From the NCBI GenBank assembly GCA_026707045.1, contig JAPOXO010000003.1, forward strand, positions 1-46,483: a DNA stretch of 46,483 nucleotides, in the 5' to 3' direction. A program made the position numbers and the translations under genes. Below the pieces are notes generated by a model. That model did no database searches. It was given only the letters and a program-made list of their open reading frames with translations, and was not told where the DNA came from. Positions 8,780 through 15,240 of the stretch are shown here, piece after piece (the first letter of the stretch is position 1; each line of letters starts with the position of its first letter). This DNA is from Gammaproteobacteria bacterium. GTDB lineage: Bacteria; Pseudomonadota; Gammaproteobacteria; Pseudomonadales; Azotimanducaceae.

Positions 8780-9212
8780 GGTTGCGCACAGCCACTGACT
8801 CCATTTCAATCTACATATTCCGCCAAAGGCCGGCTATTCAGCAAACAATCGTGATCTACTACTCTTCGATGTGGATTGACTGAACCATGAATATTCGAAG
8901 CACCACATCGAAATTTCATGGTTCTGCCGTTGAGTGATCGATCAAGAACATAGTGCTCAGATCACTCCCGACTGTACAAGGAAATTCAGCTAGTCGTAAT
9001 AACCCGAGTACGACAACTAGGTAAGCCGCCTGGACACATTGTGTAGTTGAAAAATGGTGAGTCTCCCTATGCTTTTTTATGCAGCTCTGCAATTAAGATC
9101 AAATGACAACAGTCAGTCTGTATGAAAGAACATCGCTCAATCTGGTTTGCTCTATCGAACTCGCTCTAAGTTTCGATTAAACTAATAGTGCACTTCTAAG
9201 CGGGAGCCAATC
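8780..9212 (+). other. 433-bp gene-free gap with stem-loops
   Basis: No convincing open frame. The stretch contains three back-to-back inverted repeats at 8882-9020 (listed separately), a short ACACA-TGTGT dyad near 9035, and the exbD ribosome binding site GGGAG at 9202-9206. It could carry a small RNA or act as a terminator and leader region. Confidence 0.45.
8882..9020 (+). repeat. Three consecutive inverted repeats
   Basis: First: GAACCATGAA (8882-8891) pairs perfectly with TTCATGGTTC (8915-8924). Second: GAGTGATC (8932-8939) pairs with GATCACTC (8960-8967). Third: GTCGTA (8993-8998) pairs with TACGAC (9009-9014), flanked by CTAG (8990-8993) and CTAG (9017-9020). No U-tract follows any of them, so they are not classic intrinsic terminators. 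They may be operators or stems of an untranslated structured RNA. Confidence 0.55.
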
Positions 9213-9620
9213 GTGCGCATGCGCCGTAGCAAACAGGTTCATTCGGAAGAGAAAATCAATCTCACGCCGATGCTTGATGTAGTCTTCATCATGCTGATCT
9301 TTTTCATCGTTACCGCTACGTTTGTCAAGGAAATTGGCCTGGACGTCAACCAGCCGGAAGACGACAAACCAAAGGTTCAGGATCCCGACAAAAAAGCGAT
9401 CATTATTCAGATTACAAGTCGTGATCGCATATTTATTGCAGCGCGTGACGTGGACATCACCGCCGTCCGTGCGAATATCGAACGATTGCATGCTGAAGAT
9501 CCTAAAGCTCCCGTAATAATCAATCCCCATCCGGACTCAACCGCAGATATCTTTGTTCAGGTTTGGGATGCAGCTAAATTGGTTGGTGTACCCAAAGTCC
9601 AGTTAGCGAGTCAGAACTGA
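9213..9620 (+). CDS. exbD: ExbD/TolR family biopolymer transport protein
   Basis: ExbD is the single-pass inner-membrane protein that, with ExbB and TonB, uses the proton gradient to energise outer-membrane receptors. The 135 residues show the family opening EEKINLTPMLDVVFIMLIFF, with the proton-carrying Asp in PMLDVVF inside the only membrane helix (about 17-37), then a periplasmic domain. Start codon: GTG at 9213, six bases after GGGAG; an ATG at 9219 is also possible. Usually exbD sits beside exbB and tonB, but neither is here, so this is an orphan copy that may serve a partner encoded elsewhere, for instance supporting the TonB-dependent receptor at 27031. Confidence 0.93.
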   Translation: MRMRRSKQVHSEEKINLTPMLDVVFIMLIFFIVTATFVKEIGLDVNQPEDDKPKVQDPDKKAIIIQITSRDRIFIAARDVDITAVRANIERLHAEDPKAPVIINPHPDSTADIFVQVWDAAKLVGVPKVQLASQN

Positions 9621-9657
9621 CGCTTTAACGAGACCATCCACCAGGATTCTTCTGCTA

Positions 9658-9696
9658 GTTAGAGCTTTGAGTTCGATGTGCTCGAATTGCTCTAAC
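9658..9696. terminator. Hairpin between convergent exbD and nupC-like gene
   Basis: GTTAGAGC (9658-9665) pairs with GCTCTAAC (9689-9696), enclosing a second stem TTCGA (9672-9676) with TCGAA (9682-9686) around a TGTGC loop. It straddles the stop of the minus-strand transporter gene and sits 38 bases after the exbD stop, a suitable place for a bidirectional terminator. There is no clear U-tract on either strand, so Rho-independent function is uncertain. Confidence 0.5.
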
Positions 9697-10930
9697 CGAT
9701 AGACGAAACCAGTCCAACAATCGATCCGGTCAAAAACGCAACCAAAGTTCCCGATACTAGAGTTCGCGGTGCCAAGGCAAGCAGATCATCTCGACGCTCT
9801 GGAACAATTGCGCTAACCCCGCCAATCAAGATTCCCACGCTTCCCAGATTTGTGAATCCACACAAGGAATAAGTCAATATCAAACTGGTACGGGTCTCTA
9901 AGTCGGTTCCAACCTGTCCTAGCTGTTGATATGCGACGAGCTCGTTGACTACCAGTTTAGTTCCCATCAGCTGCCCAGCGGCATTAGCGTCGTGCCAAGG
10001 GATTCCCATACACCAGGACAAGGGTTGAAACACCCATCCTGCTAATCGATCCAAACTTAGCGGGGCGTCGCCTGCCGGAATAAAACCAATTATCTGATTG
10101 ACCAATGCTACAAGACTAATCAATACGATCAACATTGCGACGATGTTGACGATTATTTGTGCTCCGTCCATAGTTCCCCGAGTAATCGCGTCGAACGCGC
10201 TCTGATAACCAAAAGCATCCTCAATTTCCCCTGAATCCGTAACAGTGTCGTCAGGAATCATGATGCGGGCAATCAAAATGCCCCCCAAAACGTTGAGAAT
10301 CGAAGCAGTAACAATGTGCCCAAGGGCATCTGCTACCACATCTCCGATGATAGAGACGTAGAGCACCATTATTGATCCTGCGACCGTAGACATTCCGCAG
10401 GTGATAACGACGAAGAACTCGGCCCGAGTAATGGTTCTTAGGTGAGCTCGAATAACCATTGGAGATTCCACCATTCCCACGAAGATGCTCGCTGCCGCCG
10501 AACAACCAACTGCTCCTCCAATTCTCAAGGAACGTTGGAGCAACCATGCAAACCCCTTGATAACCAGTTGCAACACTCTCCAATACCAAAGCAACGCGAC
10601 CAAAACAGCGAACACCAGGACTTGAGGCAACAACTGAAATGCGAATATGAAAGGCGCATCGTCCGTTGACATTTCAAACGGCAATTCCCCACCTCCGATG
10701 TAGCCGAACACAAAAGAGGTGCCTGCTCGAGTCGCTTCAGTAATTGCACCTACTACGACGTTTAACGATGCAAGCGCTTCACTGACGACCGGGATTCGCA
10801 ACAAAATGGCAGCTAGGACGATTTGGATTGCAAGAGTGATCGCTATTGGCAAAGGTCGAACTTGCAGCCGTTTCTCACTAACTAACCACGCCAATAGGAG
10901 TATGACTAGAATTCCTAAGATTCCGTGCAT
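9692..10930 (-). CDS. nupC: Concentrative nucleoside transporter (NupC/CNT family)
   Basis: CNT proteins import nucleosides using an H+ or Na+ gradient. The ~412-residue sequence is highly hydrophobic with about ten membrane segments. It contains the family motif SIFVGMVESPMVIRAHL, in which the Glu belongs to the nucleoside site, the N-terminal gate-like segment and VFGYIGGG, and the C-terminal CGFTNLGSVGILIGG. The frame is open to a TTG at 10948, but the ATG at 10930 begins the first helix directly and has a G-rich upstream stretch, so it is preferred. The gene is divergent from the PfkB-type kinase, whose likely start is only 51 bases away, so both may share one control region. Together they suggest nucleoside uptake followed by phosphorylation. 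Confidence 0.9.
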   Translation of the reverse strand: MHGILGILVILLLAWLVSEKRLQVRPLPIAITLAIQIVLAAILLRIPVVSEALASLNVVVGAITEATRAGTSFVFGYIGGGELPFEMSTDDAPFIFAFQLLPQVLVFAVLVALLWYWRVLQLVIKGFAWLLQRSLRIGGAVGCSAAASIFVGMVESPMVIRAHLRTITRAEFFVVITCGMSTVAGSIMVLYVSIIGDVVADALGHIVTASILNVLGGILIARIMIPDDTVTDSGEIEDAFGYQSAFDAITRGTMDGAQIIVNIVAMLIVLISLVALVNQIIGFIPAGDAPLSLDRLAGWVFQPLSWCMGIPWHDANAAGQLMGTKLVVNELVAYQQLGQVGTDLETRTSLILTYSLCGFTNLGSVGILIGGVSAIVPERRDDLLALAPRTLVSGTLVAFLTGSIVGLVSSIG

Positions 10931-10966
10931 TGCCCCGCCCCACAACAAATAGCAAAGTTTAACTGT

Positions 10967-10972
10967 AGGAGG
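10967..10972 (+). promoter_or_regulatory. Consensus Shine-Dalgarno AGGAGG for an ATT start
   Basis: AGGAGG lies nine bases before ATT at 10982, an ideal distance. No ATG, GTG or TTG in the kinase frame lies at proper spacing, and family homology begins right after this ATT. The only ATG of the frame (10925) is 42 bases upstream of the site. The arrangement supports ATT initiation. Confidence 0.55.
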
Positions 10973-10981
10973 CTAAGAGAG

Positions 10982-11941
10982 ATTTCTACCGTCCTTGTAA
11001 CTGGAACGCTTGCCATCGATTACATAGCAAAATATCCGGGATCATTTGCGCGCCTGTCGGACCATGTGGGTATAAACGTTTCGACGCGCGTAGAGCAACT
11101 TGAGCGTCAGTTTGGCGGATGTGCAATGAATATCTCATATAGCCTGAGTAAACTGGGGCATACCGCAATTCCTTTTGTGCTTTGCGGCTCTCCGCTCGAC
11201 CATTCCTATTCAGATCACATTTGTGCAGTTGGTGTGGACAGACGTGGCATTGTCGAATTGAATGAATGGAGCGACTCGTCACATGGCTTTATCTTTACAG
11301 ACCAGAACCATAGTCAATTCACCGCTTTCTATTCAGGACCTGCAGAATCCAATGAGTACGAGTCGAGATTGCAGGACTTTCTCAAGTCACATTCGGCGGA
11401 CATCGACTATGCAATTCTTGCTCCCGACATCGCTCCAAACATGATCTGTGCCGCGACGCTCCTCAATCAATGCTCAATTCCATTTCTTACTGATCCCGGT
11501 CAGCAAGTCTCGGATTTCACTGACGATGACTGTGTGCGACTGATTGGAATGTCACAACTTGTGATTGGTAACGAGTTCGAAGTGAATCGATTGAGATCAG
11601 CAATACCTGACCTTGAGGAAAGGCTTGGTGGCCTCATCGTCACATTAGGGTCAAACGGAGCCTCTTGGAACATCGACGATGAGAATGGACATGAGAGAGC
11701 AGCCCATCCACGTCGGCAACTTGACCCAACGGGCTGCGGTGACGCGTTTCGAGCCGGACTAGTTCATTCACACTTATCCGGAGCTCAATGGCGAGATGCC
11801 GTTAGGAGTGGCGCACTTGTGGCATCGATCAGTATGGGCTATCTTGGATCGCAAAACCACGAGTTATCCAACTTTACGGAAGCCTATGTCCATGAATGGA
11901 GAAATCGACCTTCATGGATTTGTGATAAGACAGAACTTTAA
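10982..11941 (+). CDS. PfkB-family kinase (adenosine/ribokinase-like)
   Basis: PfkB kinases phosphorylate sugars or nucleosides with ATP. The protein has the N-terminal strand TVLVTGTLAIDYIA, the substrate-side glycine pair in FGGCAMNISYSLSKLG, and signature 2 as DPTGCGDAFRAGL, whose second Asp (about residue 254) is the catalytic base. The GCGDAF variant and the overall layout resemble bacterial adenosine-kinase-like members, and a nucleoside transporter is divergently encoded, so a nucleoside substrate is plausible. The frame can begin at ATG 10925 (338 residues), but the first 19 residues are unlike the family and AGGAGG (10967-10972) precedes ATT at 10982, so a rare ATT start (319 residues) is preferred. 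Its stop overlaps the next gene by one base. Confidence 0.85.
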   Translation: MSTVLVTGTLAIDYIAKYPGSFARLSDHVGINVSTRVEQLERQFGGCAMNISYSLSKLGHTAIPFVLCGSPLDHSYSDHICAVGVDRRGIVELNEWSDSSHGFIFTDQNHSQFTAFYSGPAESNEYESRLQDFLKSHSADIDYAILAPDIAPNMICAATLLNQCSIPFLTDPGQQVSDFTDDDCVRLIGMSQLVIGNEFEVNRLRSAIPDLEERLGGLIVTLGSNGASWNIDDENGHERAAHPRRQLDPTGCGDAFRAGLVHSHLSGAQWRDAVRSGALVASISMGYLGSQNHELSNFTEAYVHEWRNRPSWICDKTEL

Positions 11942-12606
11942 TGAAATCTGGAATGGTGATCGTTCTAAACGGTGCCTCATGCGCTGGAAAAACAACGCTC
12001 GCAAGAGCCATTCAAAATTGTGCGCGTGAGCCCTACATCATTGTGTCGTTAGACCAATTTAGGGACAGTTTGCCCAATCGATTTCGCGGGCTGAACTCTC
12101 CACAAGGTACACCCGGTGCCGACGGACTCAATGTGGTTCCAATCTCTCACACCGGAAAATTGCTCACTGACATTCAATTCGGAGACTATGGAAAATCGGT
12201 GCTGCGGGGTATGAGAAGAGCAATTCGGGCATTGGCACGCGATCAACTAAATGTAATCGTTGATGACCTAATTCTCTACCAGTCGTTTCGTGATGATTAC
12301 CTGAAAGCGCTTCAAGGCTTAAACGTACTATTTGTGGGAGTACATTGCAGCACTGAAGAAATGATTCGTCGAGAGAAATTGCGCGAGGGACGTTTTCCGG
12401 GGACCGCAGAATCCACTCTGTCGAAAGTACATTCACATATGCACTACGATGTTGAATTGGATACATCTAAATCGCCCCCAACCGAACTGGCAGGAATGGT
12501 GCTTGAGTATTCTGCTAAACCAGATTCTCCGTCTGCATTAGAGAGAATGCAGAGCTTCGCAGCGGATTCCAGCGATTCAATCCATGGGGTTAGCGTAGAC
12601 CAATGA
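11941..12606 (+). CDS. Chloramphenicol-phosphotransferase-like P-loop kinase
   Basis: This 221-residue protein resembles the chloramphenicol phosphotransferase (CPT) family of small P-loop kinases. Walker A is GASCAGKTT (residues 11-19) after VIVLN. The catalytic Asp expected in CPT is present in VSLDQFRDSLP (D38). A second acidic strand is NVIVDDLIL, and an arginine-rich lid EEMIRREKLREGR follows. Few CPT relatives are truly resistance enzymes; most have unknown substrates carrying a free hydroxyl. The gene starts within the stop of the PfkB kinase (TAATG) and its own stop overlaps the sirtuin start (ATGA), so it is embedded in a tight operon. A role in nucleoside or cofactor phosphorylation is inferred from neighbours only. 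Confidence 0.8.
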   Translation: MKSGMVIVLNGASCAGKTTLARAIQNCAREPYIIVSLDQFRDSLPNRFRGLNSPQGTPGADGLNVVPISHTGKLLTDIQFGDYGKSVLRGMRRAIRALARDQLNVIVDDLILYQSFRDDYLKALQGLNVLFVGVHCSTEEMIRREKLREGRFPGTAESTLSKVHSHMHYDVELDTSKSPPTELAGMVLEYSAKPDSPSALERMQSFAADSSDSIHGVSVDQ

Positions 12607-13391
12607 CGAACCAGGAAAAACGCAACGAATTCGCTAGCCTTATAGATCAGTCAAGCAACATCGTTTTCTTTACAGGCGCTGGCATAAGTACGGAATCTGG
12701 CATTCCTGATTTTCGTAGCCCAGGTACAGGAATTTGGAACAAGATCTCGCCGATTGAGTTTCAAGACTTCGTCGGCTCGGAGAAAGTGCGAAAAGAATCG
12801 TGGAAACGCAAGTTCGGTGGCAGGACTCGATGGGATGAGGCCGATCCAAATGTGGGTCATAAGGCCATTTGTCATCTGATTCAAAATGCAAAGGCGCGTT
12901 CGGTGATTACTCAAAATGTCGATAACCTGCACCAAAAATCGGGTGTGCCGGATGAAAAAGTCATCGAACTCCACGGCAATGCCGGTTATGCAAAGTGCTT
13001 AAGTTGCGGATCTCGCTTCGATTTGGACGAATTGAAAGAGGAATTTGAGCGACTCGGGCAGATAAAACCGTGTCGTAGGTGCGGAGGAATCATCAAGACC
13101 GCAACAATATCCTTTGGGCAGCCCATGCCCGAAGAAGCGATGCAACGAGCTCAAAGAGAGACGATCGCCAGTGACCTCTTTGTAGTCGTCGGATCGTCAC
13201 TTGTCGTGTATCCCGCCGCGGGGTTTCCAGAACTTGCAACGAGTTTTGGCATACCGTTGGTGATCGTAAACCGTGAACCAACACCATTGGATTCCATTGC
13301 TTCTCTTGTGATTCACGACGAAATCGGACCGACATTCGAATTCGTTCTTGGGATAGATCACTCAAGTTCCGCTGAGAGCTCTCGAGCCTAA
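12603..13391 (+). CDS. cobB: Sir2-family NAD-dependent protein deacylase
   Basis: Sirtuins remove acyl groups from lysines, consuming NAD+ and releasing nicotinamide and O-acyl-ADP-ribose. The 262-residue protein has GAGIS (25-29), GIPDFRSP, TQNVDNLH (103-110) with the catalytic His in ELHGN (H124), four zinc cysteines as CLSC (132/135) and CRRC (157/160), and VVVGSSLVVYPAA near the C-terminus. The usual FFGE element reads SFGQPMPEEAM. The Tyr and Arg that mark class III desuccinylases are not obvious. The start overlaps the stop of the kinase gene by four bases. Placement between small-molecule kinases, not protein-acetylation genes, suggests a specialised partner or an NAD-linked pathway. 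Confidence 0.92.
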   Translation: MTNQEKRNEFASLIDQSSNIVFFTGAGISTESGIPDFRSPGTGIWNKISPIEFQDFVGSEKVRKESWKRKFGGRTRWDEADPNVGHKAICHLIQNAKARSVITQNVDNLHQKSGVPDEKVIELHGNAGYAKCLSCGSRFDLDELKEEFERLGQIKPCRRCGGIIKTATISFGQPMPEEAMQRAQRETIASDLFVVVGSSLVVYPAAGFPELATSFGIPLVIVNREPTPLDSIASLVIHDEIGPTFEFVLGIDHSSSAESSRA

Positions 13392-13409
13392 GTCGAGCTT
13401 CAACTTAGG
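13387..13409 (+). repeat. Inverted repeat across the sirtuin stop codon
   Basis: CCTAAGT (13387-13393) pairs perfectly with ACTTAGG (13403-13409) around a 9-base loop and includes the TAA stop. It may protect or attenuate the transcript ahead of the next kinase gene; no U-run follows. Confidence 0.4.
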
Positions 13410-13447
13410 AATGATCAACTGGTAAGTGTTCACCACAAATAGGGCTT

Positions 13448-14287
13448 GTGAAGCACACGTACTCATTGAGACTGTCCATGGAGCATGACTTAGAAAACAT
13501 ACTCGCAGCTTTGAACCGTTTGCTTCCAAATCACGATCGGATCACAGAAATTGAGTACCTTCCCGGCGGCTACAGCAATCGAAACTATCACGTTCGCAGC
13601 GGAAGTGAGGATTTCATTCTTCGTCTGTGTAGTAAGAAGCCGTCAAGCACACAAACCGAATTCTCCTATCTAAATCTAACTCTTGCCCCAACTTTGATTG
13701 AATATGAACGATCGACAGGAAACATGGTGACTCGCGAGGTCCATGGGTCTCTTCTAGTTCATCAGCCCTTCACGGTTTTGGAGAGTGTTCAATATCTCCA
13801 ATACATCCACTCTACTATTCCAATCGGGATAAGGAAACACGACCCCGTTGCTGTTTCGCTCGATCACTTTGCAAAGTCTGGCGTGCGCAACGAATTGCGC
13901 GAATTTGTTGAGACCACATCATGGAGCCCACGTCGATTGGTAGGGAGCCACAACGATCTCAACCCCTACAACATCATTAGAACTGTCGACGGCTCTGTCG
14001 TTACTCTGGATTGGGAATTCGCCGGCGACAATGAAGGACTTTTCGATCTCGCTAACTTGTGCTCGGGATTGGGTTATTCCGATGAGGAATTTGATGAGTC
14101 AGCCGCACTCTATTCGGGCTCGTTTCACGAAACGGAGTATCTTGTTCTCACTCGAATGGTGTTTCAGGCTCGCGAGCACTCTTGGGCTCTCGCACAAATT
14201 GCAGAGGGAAATGATCGTGATGAGATACGAGCTCAAGTCAGAGAGGCTAGAACTGAATTTCACAGAATAAGAGACAAATACCTCTGA
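13448..14287 (+). CDS. Aminoglycoside/choline-kinase-like phosphotransferase (APH fold)
   Basis: A 279-residue protein of the APH/choline kinase superfamily. Residues about 33-60 hold the N-lobe opening ITEIEYLPGGYSNRNYHV and a strand ending FILRLCSK. The Brenner motif is GSHNDLNPYNII (H168, D170, N175) and the metal-binding Asp is in TLDWEFAG (D188), so the active site is complete. The middle part is shorter than in classical aminoglycoside kinases, closer to choline or thiamine kinase-like members. The start is GTG at 13448 with an AGGG just upstream; ATG at 13478 is an alternative. It follows the sirtuin gene by 56 bases on the same strand. Substrate unknown. Confidence 0.82.
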   Translation: MKHTYSLRLSMEHDLENILAALNRLLPNHDRITEIEYLPGGYSNRNYHVRSGSEDFILRLCSKKPSSTQTEFSYLNLTLAPTLIEYERSTGNMVTREVHGSLLVHQPFTVLESVQYLQYIHSTIPIGIRKHDPVAVSLDHFAKSGVRNELREFVETTSWSPRRLVGSHNDLNPYNIIRTVDGSVVTLDWEFAGDNEGLFDLANLCSGLGYSDEEFDESAALYSGSFHETEYLVLTRMVFQAREHSWALAQIAEGNDRDEIRAQVREARTEFHRIRDKYL

Positions 14288-14415
14288 GAACTTCGACGTA
14301 AACTCCTGAGTTGGTGGAAAACCTGCCGCGAGAATCAAACCGCTCAGTTTGCTCGAGCATTAGAAAAGAATGAACCTCTCCGAGTCTCAATGCTCTAAAC
14401 TGTGTGAGCCTTGAG

Positions 14416-14436
14416 TGTTCAAGAGCAGATTGAACA
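14416..14436 (+). promoter_or_regulatory. Inverted repeat upstream of response regulator gene
   Basis: TGTTCAA (14416-14422) and TTGAACA (14430-14436) form a perfect 7-bp dyad with a 7-base spacer, followed by ATTTTCTT. It lies 97 bases before the response regulator and 129 bases after the phosphotransferase. It could be an operator for the regulator or a weak terminator. Confidence 0.35.
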
Positions 14437-14532
14437 ATTTTCTTGCAAGCTACTGTTGGATGCGGCGCAATCAAGTAGAACGTTTTTTCTGCGAGAGATT
14501 CATCTCAATTTATTAGGAAAAATTACAGTGCA

Positions 14533-15231
14533 ATGCCAAAACGCATAGCAGTAGTAGAAGACGAGCCAGATCAGCGAGCGAATTACAAGGACGCAATCAG
14601 CAAACGCGGGTACGAAGTGGTCGCGTTCGCCGACAGGCAATCGGCACTTGCTGGTTTTGACCGATCGCTTCCAGACTTAGCCGTGCTCGACATTATTCTT
14701 GGGGACGAAATGGATGCGGGCTTTGAGATTTGTCGTGAGCTGTTAACACGTTCTCCCGATCTGCCTGTGATCTTTCTTACTGAACGTATCGACGAGATAG
14801 ACAAAATTTCGGGTTTGCGGCTAGGTGCATGGGACTATCTACCCAAACCCATTTCACTCGATTATTTGACTGAACGCATCGCTTCGTTGTTGCGAATCGA
14901 ACAGGTGAGATCCAGCACGGATGAGAGATTTCGCACTCGAACAATGGACATCGGTGAACTTCGATTGGACCAGGACGCTTTGCTTGTGTCTTGGAAGGAT
15001 CAACGAATCGATCTTTCAGGGACAGAATTCAAAATGCTCGCAAAGCTGGTTCGACAGCCTGGCCACGCAGTCACCTATGAATCCTTAATGGAATCAACAA
15101 ATCAAAGCTTCGTAACCAACAACACCATAAACACTCACATTCGGAATATTCGCAAGAAGTTTGAAAGTGTTGACTCAGACTTTTCCGCCATCAAGAGCGA
15201 GTACGGTTTCGGCTATCGCTGGAACGCCTAG
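14533..15231 (+). CDS. OmpR-family response regulator (PdsR-like)
   Basis: A 232-residue DNA-binding response regulator. The receiver domain has the acidic pair D10/E11, phosphoacceptor D53 in VLDIILGDE, T83 and K105 in DYLPKP. The C-terminal winged helix (about 135-230) shows DLSGTEFKML, NTINTHIRNIRKKF and the terminal YGFGYRWNA. It precedes the histidine kinase by nine bases, so they form a pair. Regulator and kinase resemble the two-component system that accompanies the dedicated sortase of marine proteobacteria (TIGR03787/TIGR03785), but no sortase or LPXTG protein is present here, so the pair may have a different job. Start ATG at 14533 follows a weak AGGA. Confidence 0.93.
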   Translation: MPKRIAVVEDEPDQRANYKDAISKRGYEVVAFADRQSALAGFDRSLPDLAVLDIILGDEMDAGFEICRELLTRSPDLPVIFLTERIDEIDKISGLRLGAWDYLPKPISLDYLTERIASLLRIEQVRSSTDERFRTRTMDIGELRLDQDALLVSWKDQRIDLSGTEFKMLAKLVRQPGHAVTYESLMESTNQSFVTNNTINTHIRNIRKKFESVDSDFSAIKSEYGFGYRWNA

Positions 15232-15240
15232 ACTCAGATT

